Assembly (NCBI RefSeq): GCF_000718095.1 | Contig: NZ_JOEI01000014.1 | Coordinates: 62,001 to 126,000, forward strand | DNA: 64,000 bases | Reading direction: 5' to 3' | Origin: Streptomyces scopuliridis RB72 | GTDB lineage: Bacteria; Actinomycetota; Actinomycetes; Streptomycetales; Streptomycetaceae | Part shown: positions 50,999 through 59,268 of the stretch, one piece after another | Numbering within the stretch: position 1 is the stretch's first letter | Layout of the letters: each line of letters starts with the position of its first letter | Program-made: the position numbers and the translations under genes | Notes under the pieces: generated by a model | What the model saw: the letters and a program-made list of their open reading frames with translations, nothing else | Database searches by the model: none | Told to the model about the DNA's origin: nothing

Positions 50999-52282
50999 TC
51001 AGGTGTGCGCCGACGCCCGCGAGAGGGCGACGGTGGCATGGGCGAGGAGTCCGAGCGCGGCGGCTCCGCAGGCGAGGGCGGGTACGGCTGCCGCGCCCCA
51101 CGTCTCGGCCACGGCGCGTACGGGGACGGCGAGGGCGTCACAGCCGGGCAGGCGGCCCGCCAGTACGGACGCGCAGGACAGGACCTCCAGGGCACAGGCG
51201 GCGGCGAGTCCGGTGGCGGCGGCTCCGGGGAAGCCGTGGACCGTGAGCAGCCGGCCGAGCAGGAGCAGCGTGCCGAGCGCGACGGTGGGCGCGAGTGCGC
51301 CGCCCGGGGTGGAGGGAAGTGCGCCGTGCGCGCCTCCGCTCTCCTCGCCGAAGACAGCGGCGGCGAGCAGGTACAGACAGGTCAGGGCGGCGGCGAACAG
51401 CCCTACGAGCGTGAGCAGCAGGGGGCGCGCGACGGCGGCGAAGTCGGCGAGCGCGCGGCTGCCCGCGAGTCCGCGCCGGGCCCCTGCGGAGAAGAGGTGG
51501 GCGCACCAGGCGGCGGGGAGGACGGCGAAGGACGGCGCGACGAGCAGCGCCGGGGACGCGGGCCACGGTCCGTCGGCGCCGCCGCTGACCAGCGCGGCCA
51601 GCAGCCCGTCACCACACAGCAGGTAGGCGAGCAGCCCGTACACCCAGACGGTCGTGGCGGGGTGGGTACGGCCTTCGGCGCGCAGCGGTCCCCGGCGCAG
51701 ACACGCGGAGAGCGCACCGGCGAGCGCGAGGGCCCCTGCCAGGCCTATCACGAGGCGCCGCGGCCCGCCGCTGTGGTCGAGCCCGAGCAGGGTGAGGGAG
51801 CAGACGACGCCGGGCAGCAGCGCGAGGGCCGTCCACCGGCCCCAGCCGGACGGGCCGGCCCATGGGGGGCGCGCGTCGGCGGGGCGCGCCCCCTTGGGGC
51901 GGGGCTCGGAGATCCCGTCGGGGGTGGTGCGCGGGGCGCGCGCGTACAACTGCTCGGCCAGCGAGAAGACATCTCGGTGGCGAAAGCGGGCGGCGGTCCG
52001 GTCGGTGATGCCGTGCGCCTCCAGACCGGCGGCGATCACCAGCGGGTCGACGGCCCGCGCGCACAGCTCACGGTGCCGGTGCAGGAGCGCCTTGACGGGA
52101 TCGGCGGGCCCCCGGCGGGCGGCGGGCCTCCCGGTGTGCGCGACGGGCGCGGCGGGGGCGGCTGGTGCAGGCGGCGCGGGGTCGCCCGGCAGGAGGGCCC
52201 GGGAGCGGGTGTCCCAGGGCCCCGGGCCGACGGGGGCCGGAGTGGCCGCGTTCGTCATGCGGGCGGCGCCTCGGTCAGACAT
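50999..52282 (-). CDS. Polytopic membrane protein of a probable polysaccharide operon
   Basis: A 427-residue protein. A soluble N-terminus of about 145 residues includes a Pro/Ala run and a conserved-looking block (LLHRHRELCARAVDPLVIAAGLEAHG in parts, then DRTAARFRHRDVFSLAEQLYAR). About 10-11 transmembrane helices follow to the end. No enzyme motif is visible. Position next to a PelF-like protein suggests a transporter or PelG-like role, but similarity to PelG cannot be judged by eye. ATG 52282 overlaps the stop of the upstream gene by 8 bp and has GGGGGAG upstream; ATG 52258 is the alternative. Confidence 0.75.
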   Translation of the reverse strand: MSDRGAARMTNAATPAPVGPGPWDTRSRALLPGDPAPPAPAAPAAPVAHTGRPAARRGPADPVKALLHRHRELCARAVDPLVIAAGLEAHGITDRTAARFRHRDVFSLAEQLYARAPRTTPDGISEPRPKGARPADARPPWAGPSGWGRWTALALLPGVVCSLTLLGLDHSGGPRRLVIGLAGALALAGALSACLRRGPLRAEGRTHPATTVWVYGLLAYLLCGDGLLAALVSGGADGPWPASPALLVAPSFAVLPAAWCAHLFSAGARRGLAGSRALADFAAVARPLLLTLVGLFAAALTCLYLLAAAVFGEESGGAHGALPSTPGGALAPTVALGTLLLLGRLLTVHGFPGAAATGLAAACALEVLSCASVLAGRLPGCDALAVPVRAVAETWGAAAVPALACGAAALGLLAHATVALSRASAHT

Positions 52283-53294
52283 CGCGCTCCCCCGCTCCGG
52301 CGTACGCCCCCACCGGCCCGGCGCACTCGACGCGCTCGGCCCGCTCGGCTCGCGCGGCCGGGCTCGCCCAGCTCGGCGTACGCCGTGGCAGCCCCGACAG
52401 CCCGCCGGTCCAGCCGTTTCCGGAGGTGATGACGCCCGCCTGCCGGTAGACCTCGGCGGCCGGCCGCCCCTGGAAGGCCGCAAACAGAGCGCGCACCGGC
52501 GCGTTGTTCACGCCCCCCGGCGCGTCCCCCGGCGCGTCCGCCCGCGGAGCGCCGCCGCCAGCGAGGTAGTGCGCGCGCAGCCGTACGCCGTACTCCGTGA
52601 CGAGCAGCGGTACCCCGAAGAAGCGTTTGGCCAACAGTCCGGGCAGCGCGGCCGGACCCCCGGACGCGGCGTGGCAGAGATCGGCCCCGGCGAGTCCGTC
52701 GTCGCCGTACCAGTCGAGCGAGAGGGGGCGCAGAGCGCGCTCCAGCTGATCGGCTAAGGCCAGGAGATCGGCCACGGACGCGGTGTGCACGCTCCGGCGC
52801 GCGCCGGGGGTACGGCAGGCGGCCTCCAGCAGCCGTACGGCGGCTTCCGAACGCAGGGCCGTCGGCAGCCCGCCGCGCTCCCTGGCGAGGTCGGCTAGGT
52901 CCTGTCCGGTCGATCGTCGCGGGCCCGCGAAGTTCCGCCGGACAGGGCCTAGCCCGTAGAGCCCCGCCCCGAACCTGTCGGAAGCGGTCGCGTCGTCGCC
53001 GCGCGCGGTGCGGACCGACGCGGTCAGCTCCGTGAAGTGCGCCGCGAACCGGCGCCGGTCGCGCCGTCCGTAACCACGGCCGTCCTCGGCCGGCCCCCAG
53101 AGCGGCGCGGTGCGCACCTGCCGTACCCGGGGCGGCAGTTCTATCCACCCCCGGCTCTCCTGGCCCGCGCTCCGGCTCAGCGCGTAGAGGTCGAACTCAT
53201 GCGGGGCGAGCCCGCGCACGAGCCGGTCGCACCAGAGCCTGGACTCACCCGTCGCATACGGATACCCACCGTCCGTAAGCAGTCCGATCCGCAC
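52275..53294 (-). CDS. DUF3492 (PelF N-terminal) protein lacking the glycosyltransferase C-terminus
   Basis: A 339-residue protein beginning RIGLLTDGGYPYATGESRLWCDRLVRGL (in parts), the hallmark of DUF3492, which normally forms the N-terminal half of PelF-type GT4 glycosyltransferases. The blocks FDLYALSRS, ADLCHAASGGPAALPGLLAKRFFGVPLLVTEYGVRLR are also typical. The sequence ends shortly after the DUF3492 part (VYRQAGVITSGNGWTGG, then an Ala/Glu/Arg tail). The second Rossmann half with the nucleotide-sugar site is absent. Start GTG 53294 with GGGGGT six bases upstream. Either a stand-alone module or a truncated gene. Confidence 0.8.
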   Translation of the reverse strand: MRIGLLTDGGYPYATGESRLWCDRLVRGLAPHEFDLYALSRSAGQESRGWIELPPRVRQVRTAPLWGPAEDGRGYGRRDRRRFAAHFTELTASVRTARGDDATASDRFGAGLYGLGPVRRNFAGPRRSTGQDLADLARERGGLPTALRSEAAVRLLEAACRTPGARRSVHTASVADLLALADQLERALRPLSLDWYGDDGLAGADLCHAASGGPAALPGLLAKRFFGVPLLVTEYGVRLRAHYLAGGGAPRADAPGDAPGGVNNAPVRALFAAFQGRPAAEVYRQAGVITSGNGWTGGLSGLPRRTPSWASPAARAERAERVECAGPVGAYAGAGERDV

Positions 53295-53372
53295 GAGCAC
53301 ACCCCCGATCTCCCTTGTGGGCGGCCGCCGTTGATCCGGCGACACGCAGCGGGACGACCGTAAGCGGATAAG

Positions 53373-53410
53373 CCGGTGGTGCGACGGACGGTTGTCCGTC
53401 GCACCACCGG
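53373..53410 (-). terminator. Terminator of the peptide transporter operon
   Basis: Perfect 17-bp arms (53373-53389 and 53394-53410, beginning CCGGTGGTGCG) with loop GGTT, 75 bp after the last gene of the ABC transporter. It separates that operon from the polysaccharide cluster. Confidence 0.85.
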
Positions 53411-53484
53411 AAGGGGTGAATGCACGTAACTTTCCCGTACCGGTAGCGTTCTGTCGCGCTACGGAACGGACCGGATACATGGAG

Positions 53485-55197
53485 TCAGGCCACGGCCATG
53501 CCCTCGGCAGACGCGGGAAGCGTCCTGCGGGCCGAGCGGCGGGCCTCGGCGAGCGCCGGATCGAGCGCGGGCACGGCGGCCAGCAGCTGTTTGGTGTACG
53601 CCTCCGAGGGCGTCCCGTACACCTCCTCGACCGTGCCCTGTTCCACGATCCTGCCGCCCCGCATGACGGCGACCCGGTCGCTCACCTGCCGTACGACCGC
53701 GAGGTCGTGGGCGATGAAGACCAGCGCCAGGCCCAGCTCGCGCTGGAGTTCCGCCAGCAACGCGGTGACCTGCGCCTGAGTGGTCACATCCAGCGCGGAG
53801 ACGGGCTCGTCGCAGACGATGAGCCGCGGCTCGGCGGCCAGCGCCCGCGCGATCCCGACCCTCTGGCGCTGCCCGCCGCTGAACTCGTGCGGATACCGGT
53901 CGTACCGGTCGGGATCGAGCCCGACCCGGTCGAGCAGCTCCCGTACGCGCGCGACGAGCCGGCGTTCGTCCAGCACCCCGGCGGCCCGCAGCGGATCGGC
54001 CACGGACTCGCCGACCGAACGGCGCGGATTGAGCGAGGCGACCGGGTCCTGGAAGACCATCTGCAACTCCCGCCGGTAGGGCCGCAGTTCCTTCTCGGAC
54101 GCCGTCGCGATCTCCGTACCCCGGTAGCGCAGCCCCCCGGCCGACGGGTCGAGGAGCCGTACCAGCATCCGCCCCAGGGTGGTCTTGCCGCTGCCGCTCT
54201 CCCCGACGATGCCGAGGGTCTCGCCGGGGTGGACGGTGAGCGAGACCCCGTCCACGGCGGTGACGGTCCGCCGCCCCCGCCGGAACTCCCGCCGCAGGCC
54301 GACGGCTTCGAGCAGCGCCTCGCCCGCGGGCCCGGGTGACGAAGCCGCCGCCCCCGTGCGCGGCGCGCCGAGCGGCGTGTCCACGCGCGGCACCGCCGCC
54401 AGCAGCGTGCGCGTATAGGTGTCCCGGGGCGCCCCCAGCACCTCGGCCACCGGCCCGCGCTCCACCTCCCTGCCGTGCCGCATCACCAGCACCTCGTCCA
54501 CGCTCTCCGCCGCGACCCCCACGTCATGGGTGACCAGCAGCAGCCCCATGCCCGTCTCGTGGCGCAGATCATGGAGGAGGTCGAGGATCTGTGCCTGGAC
54601 GGTGACGTCCAGGGCGGTGGTCGGCTCGTCCGCGATCAGCAGCCGCGGCTCGCAGGCCAGCGCCATCGCGATCAGCGCGCGCTGGCGCATGCCGCCGCTG
54701 AACTCGTGCGGCCTGGCCCCGGCGCGGCGCGCCGCGTCCGGGATGCCGACCCGGTCGAGGACCTCGACGGCCCGCGCGCGGGCGGCCCGCCGCGTGGCGT
54801 CCGTATGGACCCGGTAGACCTCGGCGATCTGGTCACCGACCGCGTAGTACGGGTCCAGGGACGACAGCGGATCCTGGAAGACCATCGCGGCCACCGCGCC
54901 GCGCAGCGCGCGCAGTTCACGCTCGGAGGCGGCTCCCACGTCCGTACCGCCGACCCGTACCGTCCCGCCGACGCGCGCGCCTGTCCCCCGGTGCAGCCCG
55001 AGCAGCGCGCTCGCGACGGTGCTCTTGCCGCTGCCCGACTCGCCGACCAGCCCGATCGCCCGGCCGGCGGTGAGCGTGAACGAGAGTCCGTCCACGGCCC
55101 GTACGGTCCCGGCCCCGCCCGGCTCCCCGGCGGGGAAGTCGACGGTGAGGTCCTCGACGTGGATCAGTCGCTCCGTCACATCCACCACACCCGTCAC
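53485..55197 (-). CDS. Fused peptide ABC transporter ATPases (DppD-DppF type)
   Basis: A 570-residue protein with two complete ABC domains. First: [12 protein letters not shown] (near residue 45), [15 protein letters not shown] signature and [11 protein letters not shown]. Second (~residues 285-560): [27 protein letters not shown] and [12 protein letters not shown]. The HDVG and HDLAV His switches are present. Each half has the oligopeptide-type C-terminal extension. In many systems these are separate genes. GTG 55197 overlaps the permease stop as GTGA; GTG 55179 is a shorter alternative. Energises import of di- or oligopeptides. Confidence 0.95.
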   Translation of the reverse strand: MTGVVDVTERLIHVEDLTVDFPAGEPGGAGTVRAVDGLSFTLTAGRAIGLVGESGSGKSTVASALLGLHRGTGARVGGTVRVGGTDVGAASERELRALRGAVAAMVFQDPLSSLDPYYAVGDQIAEVYRVHTDATRRAARARAVEVLDRVGIPDAARRAGARPHEFSGGMRQRALIAMALACEPRLLIADEPTTALDVTVQAQILDLLHDLRHETGMGLLLVTHDVGVAAESVDEVLVMRHGREVERGPVAEVLGAPRDTYTRTLLAAVPRVDTPLGAPRTGAAASSPGPAGEALLEAVGLRREFRRGRRTVTAVDGVSLTVHPGETLGIVGESGSGKTTLGRMLVRLLDPSAGGLRYRGTEIATASEKELRPYRRELQMVFQDPVASLNPRRSVGESVADPLRAAGVLDERRLVARVRELLDRVGLDPDRYDRYPHEFSGGQRQRVGIARALAAEPRLIVCDEPVSALDVTTQAQVTALLAELQRELGLALVFIAHDLAVVRQVSDRVAVMRGGRIVEQGTVEEVYGTPSEAYTKQLLAAVPALDPALAEARRSARRTLPASAEGMAVA

Positions 55198-56183
55198 AGC
55201 AGAGCCACCCTTCGGTCGGCCGCGGCGTAGAGCAGATCGGCCACGACATTCGCCAGGACGACGGCCGTGCCGGTCACCAGCACCACCCCCACCACCACCG
55301 GCACATCGACCACCCGTACCGCGTCGACCAGCGTCTTGCCGATGCCGGGGATGCCGAAGAGGGTTTCGGTGAGCACCGCGCCGCCCACGACCGTGCCGAG
55401 GTCGTTCGCGTTGAGCGCGATGACGGGCGGTACGGCGCCGCGCAGCGCGTGCCGCCCGACCACCGCCCTTTCTCCGACGCCATACGCGCGAAACGTGCGG
55501 ATATGGTCCTCGGCCAGCGTCTCCAGCGTCGAACTGCGCGTCAGCCGCGCGTATTTGGCACTTTCGAAGAAGCCGAGGGTGAGCCAGGGCAGCAGCAGGT
55601 TCCACGCCCACTGCTCGGGGTCCTGGGAGAGCGGTACGTACGACGGGAACGGCAGCCAGCGCAGATACGCGCAGACCGCCATCAGGAGCAGCAGCCCCAG
55701 GATGAAGACGGGCATGCCGGTCCCGGCGAGGGTGAGCACGGTCAGCGCGCGCTCGGTGATCCCGCCGCGCCGCAGCGCGGAGAGCAGTCCGGTGCCCACC
55801 CCGATGACCAGCCAGATCACCATCGCGCCGAGCGCGAGGGAGAGCGTCGCGGGCACCCGCTCCAGGATCAGCCGGGTGACCTGCTGGTCGGTCTTGTACG
55901 AGAAGCCGAGGCAGGGCGCGTCGCAGTGCAGGACAGCCGTGCCGGTCGAGTAGTCCCGCCCGGCGACGATGCCCTGGAGGAAGTGCCCGTACTGCGTGAA
56001 CACCGAGGCGTCCAGGCCGAGCCGCTCCCGTACCTGCGTGACCTGCTGGGTGGAGCAGCGCTCGCCGCAGGCGAGCCGGGCCGGGTCGCCCGGTACGAGA
56101 TAGAAGAGCGCGTAGACGGCGACGGAGAGCGCGAGCAGGACGAGCAGCGCGCCTCCGAGCCGTTTGAGCAGATAGCGCGTCAT
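55194..56183 (-). CDS. Peptide ABC transporter permease (DppB type)
   Basis: A 329-residue protein with six transmembrane helices. The DppB-type N-terminus is MTRYLLKRLGGALLVLLALS, then FYLVPGDPARLACG. The EAA-loop ATPase contact is ARLTRSSTLETLAEDHIRTFRAYG (around residue 215). An extracytoplasmic loop contains paired Cys (CGERCS; HCDAPC). The ATG overlaps the stop of the upstream permease (ATGA), and its stop overlaps the ATPase start (GTGA). Confidence 0.94.
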   Translation of the reverse strand: MTRYLLKRLGGALLVLLALSVAVYALFYLVPGDPARLACGERCSTQQVTQVRERLGLDASVFTQYGHFLQGIVAGRDYSTGTAVLHCDAPCLGFSYKTDQQVTRLILERVPATLSLALGAMVIWLVIGVGTGLLSALRRGGITERALTVLTLAGTGMPVFILGLLLLMAVCAYLRWLPFPSYVPLSQDPEQWAWNLLLPWLTLGFFESAKYARLTRSSTLETLAEDHIRTFRAYGVGERAVVGRHALRGAVPPVIALNANDLGTVVGGAVLTETLFGIPGIGKTLVDAVRVVDVPVVVGVVLVTGTAVVLANVVADLLYAAADRRVALL

Positions 56184-57178
56184 GAGGCCGTTTCCTTGAG
56201 CGAGGTGGCGGCGTCGCCGCCCGTGCGGGCGCGGCGCCCCGCGCGTGTCCCGACCCGCAGCCGGCTTGCCTCGCGCGGATCGAGCGCGGTGCGCACCGCG
56301 TCGCCCAGCACGGTGAAGGCGAGCACCGTCACGAACAGCAGTCCGGCGGGGAGCAGTACGTATGTCGGGTCCGCGCGGAACCAGGTCTGCGCGGTCGACA
56401 GCATCTGTCCCCAGGACGGCGTCGGCGGTGTGACCCCGACCCCGAGGAAGGACAGCGACGCCTCGATCACGATGTTCGAGGGCAGCAGGATCGCCCCGTA
56501 GGTGATGACGGGCGCGGCGAGCGAGGGCAGCAGCTCGCGCCGCGCCACCCGCACCCGCCCGGAGCCGCCGAGCCGGGCGGCGGCCACGAAGTCGAGCTGC
56601 TTCAGGGTCAGCGTCTGCGCCCGTACGATCCGGGCCGTACCGCCCCAGTTGAGCAGCCCGATGACCAGGATCAGCAGCAGGGGGCGCGGGAAGTCCGCCG
56701 GTACGACGGCCGTCAGGGCGATGGCGAGCACCAGCATCGGCAGCGCGACCATGACGTCCGTGACCCGGCTCAGGAACGTGTCGAGCAGCCGGTTGCCGAG
56801 CCCGGCGGCGAGGCCGATCACGACCCCGATCAGCACCTGGACAGCCGTGGCGCCGACCGCGACCAGCAGCGAGACCTGGGCGCCGTACAGCAGCCGTACG
56901 AACAGATCCCGCCCGGTGCCGGGTTCGACCCCGAGCCAGTGGTCCCCGCTCACCCCGCCGAAGGAGCCGATCGGCACACCGCCGCGCGCCGAGTCCACCA
57001 GCGCGTCGTGGTACGAGTTGGCGTCCTGGCCCTCGATCGCGGCGAGCAGGGGCGCGGCGAGCGCCAGCACCACGAGCAGGACGAGGACGCCCCCGGCCAC
57101 CATGGCCGAGGGGCGTCCACGCAGCCGCCGCCACACCTGCCGGGCGCCCGAGGCGCCCGCGGTAACGGCGGTGCTCAC
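56180..57178 (-). CDS. Peptide ABC transporter permease (DppC type)
   Basis: A 332-residue permease with an N-terminal helix before the large periplasmic-type loop (GGVLVLLVVLALAAPLLAA), as in DppC. HWLGVEPGTGRDLFVRLLYGAQVSL is the family motif, and the EAA loop is around LDFVAAARLGGSGRVRVARRELLPS. It starts GTG 57178 overlapping the binding-protein stop by 4 bp. Order binding protein - DppC - DppB - fused ATPase differs from the usual B-before-C. Confidence 0.94.
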   Translation of the reverse strand: MSTAVTAGASGARQVWRRLRGRPSAMVAGGVLVLLVVLALAAPLLAAIEGQDANSYHDALVDSARGGVPIGSFGGVSGDHWLGVEPGTGRDLFVRLLYGAQVSLLVAVGATAVQVLIGVVIGLAAGLGNRLLDTFLSRVTDVMVALPMLVLAIALTAVVPADFPRPLLLILVIGLLNWGGTARIVRAQTLTLKQLDFVAAARLGGSGRVRVARRELLPSLAAPVITYGAILLPSNIVIEASLSFLGVGVTPPTPSWGQMLSTAQTWFRADPTYVLLPAGLLFVTVLAFTVLGDAVRTALDPREASRLRVGTRAGRRARTGGDAATSLKETAS

Positions 57179-58899
57179 TTGACCGCGACCTGCGAGATGT
57201 CGAGAACGCCGGTCCAGTCGCTGATCACGATGTTCTTGACGTCCTTGCCGTACAGCCGCTTGTAAACCGGGTGGAAGAGCGGTACGTCGAGGGCCTGCTC
57301 ACCGATCTTCTTGTCGAGGGCGCCCCAGCGCTTGGCCGCCGCGCTCAGATCGGTCAGCTTGTTGATCTCGTCGATCTCCTTGTTGACCGACGGGTCGTCG
57401 AGCTGCGCGTGGTTGAAGTTGGAGCCGTCCTTGACGATCTGGCGGCCGTCGAAGATCGGCGCCAGGAACGGTCCGCCGGAGGGCCAGTCCGCGCCCCAGC
57501 GGGAGAGGAAGAAGCCGGGCGAGTCCTTGACGCTCCAGCGCGCCTCGTTGAACGCGTTGGGTTCGAGGCCCTGGAGCTTGACGGTGATCCCGGCCTGCTT
57601 CAGGGCTTCCTGGACAGCGGTGGCGACCTCGGGGCTGGTCTCCCGGTTCTGCGCGGTGGAGTGGGTGAGCGAGATCGTCAGACCGTTGGCGTACCCGGCC
57701 TCCTTCAGCAGCGCCTTCGCCTTGGCCGGGTCGCCGGTCTTCCCCGCCGGGAAGTGGTCGTACGGCGTGTAGCCGAAGGCCGGCTGGTCGGGGAGGAAGG
57801 TGGTCGCGGGCTCGGCGAGCGCGGAGCCGCCGGCCGCGTTGATCACGCTGGTGCGGTTGATGGCGTACGAGATCGCCTGGCGCACCTTGGGGTTGTCGAA
57901 CGGCTTCACCTTCGGGTTGAAGGCGAGGTAGTTGGTGTAGCCGAAGTGTCCGGTGCCCACACGCGCGGCGAGCGCCTTGTCGCTGCCGACCTGGGCCAGC
58001 TCGGCGGGCCCGAGGTTGGTATCGGTGGTGACGGCGGCGGCGTCGGCGCCGGAGCTGGTGGAGAGGCGCTGATTGATGACGGCGGCGTCGAGCCCGGCCT
58101 TCACATCGATGGTGTCGGGGTAGGCGTGCCGCTCCTCGTCGGTCTTCTCCGACCAGTGCGGGTTGCGCTCCAGGACCAGATGCCGGCCGTCGCCCTCGTT
58201 CTTGACGACCTTGTACGGGCCCGAGGAGACGGGGTGTTCCTCGTACCGGGCACCGGTGTCCTTCGCCTTCGGCACGGGCGCGAACTGCGTCTGGGTGGCG
58301 ACGAACGGGAAGTCGCCCTCGGGCTTGTTGAGCTTGAAGACGATGGTCCTGGCGTCGGGCGTCTCGATCGAGGCGAGGCCCTTCTTGTCCTTGTACGGGC
58401 CCTCGTAGTCGGCGCCGCCGATCAGCCAGTCGCGCAGATAGGGGGCGCCGCCGGAGAGCTCGGCGGCGAAGGAGCGCTCGATGCCGTACTTGATGTCGGC
58501 GGTGGTGATGGGCGTGCCGTCCTCGAACTTCAGCCCCTCCTTGAGGGTGTACGTCCACTCGGTGGCGTCCGCGTTCGGACGCCCGGTGTCGGTGGCGAGG
58601 TCGGGGACGACCTTGGTGCCGGCCGCGCCGTTCTCGCGGTCGCGGGTGGTGAGCGTACGGAAGACCAGCGAGGGGACGTTGCCGCCGCCGGAGGTGTAGA
58701 GCCGCGCCGGGTCGAAGTCGCTCTGGGCCTCGGTGTTGAGCACCGAGAGCGTGCCGCCCTTCTGGGGCTTGCCCGTGCCTGTGCCGTCGGCCTTGGCATC
58801 GTTGTCCTGAGGACCCGCGCAGGCGGCGGCGCCCGCTGCCACGACCAGGCTGACGGCTGCCGCGGCCACGCGGCGGGATATGACGGACGGTTGACGCAT
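57175..58899 (-). CDS. Peptide ABC transporter substrate-binding lipoprotein (family 5)
   Basis: A 574-residue extracellular solute-binding protein. The signal peptide ends in a lipobox (VAAGAAACAGP, Cys near residue 27). SBP_bac_5 blocks: GGTLSVLNTEAQSDFDPA, EWTYTLKEGLKFEDGTPITTADIKYGIER (in parts), PHWSEKTDEERHAYPDTID, and KVRQAISYAINR near residue 345. It binds di/oligopeptides or similar and is the first gene of the operon. ATG 58899 with GAGAGG ten bases upstream. The 203 bp between the leader peptide stop and this start hold no other gene and no obvious terminator with a U-tract. Confidence 0.94.
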   Translation of the reverse strand: MRQPSVISRRVAAAAVSLVVAAGAAACAGPQDNDAKADGTGTGKPQKGGTLSVLNTEAQSDFDPARLYTSGGGNVPSLVFRTLTTRDRENGAAGTKVVPDLATDTGRPNADATEWTYTLKEGLKFEDGTPITTADIKYGIERSFAAELSGGAPYLRDWLIGGADYEGPYKDKKGLASIETPDARTIVFKLNKPEGDFPFVATQTQFAPVPKAKDTGARYEEHPVSSGPYKVVKNEGDGRHLVLERNPHWSEKTDEERHAYPDTIDVKAGLDAAVINQRLSTSSGADAAAVTTDTNLGPAELAQVGSDKALAARVGTGHFGYTNYLAFNPKVKPFDNPKVRQAISYAINRTSVINAAGGSALAEPATTFLPDQPAFGYTPYDHFPAGKTGDPAKAKALLKEAGYANGLTISLTHSTAQNRETSPEVATAVQEALKQAGITVKLQGLEPNAFNEARWSVKDSPGFFLSRWGADWPSGGPFLAPIFDGRQIVKDGSNFNHAQLDDPSVNKEIDEINKLTDLSAAAKRWGALDKKIGEQALDVPLFHPVYKRLYGKDVKNIVISDWTGVLDISQVAVK

Positions 58900-59102
58900 C
58901 GGAAGGGGCCTCTCGGTGAGCTGCGCGGGCAGGGCGCAGACAGAACAGGACAAAGGGCACTGAACGCCCTGGAGTCCGCGCAGGCGAGAGCGGCGGAGAG
59001 GAGAACGGGAGACCGGCACGGCACGCCTGCGTACGGAACACATACGCCCGGACGCGGGGATGCTCGGCGGAAGAAGAGGGCCGACGCGCGCTCGGGCAGG
59101 CG

Positions 59103-59201
59103 TCAGCGACAGTGAATGTCGGCCACGCACAGCGCGGTCACACCGATGAGCGTCAGCTCAATGGCGGTGTGGCCGGAGGCGGCGGCGTGGCGGGGCGACA
59201 T
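59103..59201 (-). CDS. Leaderless 32-codon peptide ending in Cys-Arg, upstream of the transporter operon
   Basis: Short ORF reading MSPRHAAASGHTAIELTL then IGVTALCVADIHCR. It starts exactly where transcription from the promoter at 59209-59237 should begin, so it would be read from a leaderless mRNA. The two Cys near the end (one penultimate) resemble Cys-rich leader peptides that sense cysteine supply in actinobacteria; I cannot name the family with certainty. In the same frame an ATG at 59267 would give 54 residues, but it lies upstream of the promoter. Confidence 0.65.
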   Translation of the reverse strand: MSPRHAAASGHTAIELTLIGVTALCVADIHCR

Positions 59202-59208
59202 GCCGAGA

Positions 59209-59237
59209 AATATGAACGACCCCGGGGGCGATGTCAA
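59209..59237 (-). promoter_or_regulatory. Sigma-A-type promoter for the leader peptide and transporter operon
   Basis: -35 TTGACA (59237-59232), 17-bp spacer, -10 CATATT (59214-59209) on the minus strand. A perfect consensus -35 is unusual in this window. Transcription is predicted near 59202, next to the ATG at 59201. Confidence 0.7.
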
Positions 59238-59268
59238 CGCGGTGTGGGGCAGTCGTGAGACGGTCATC

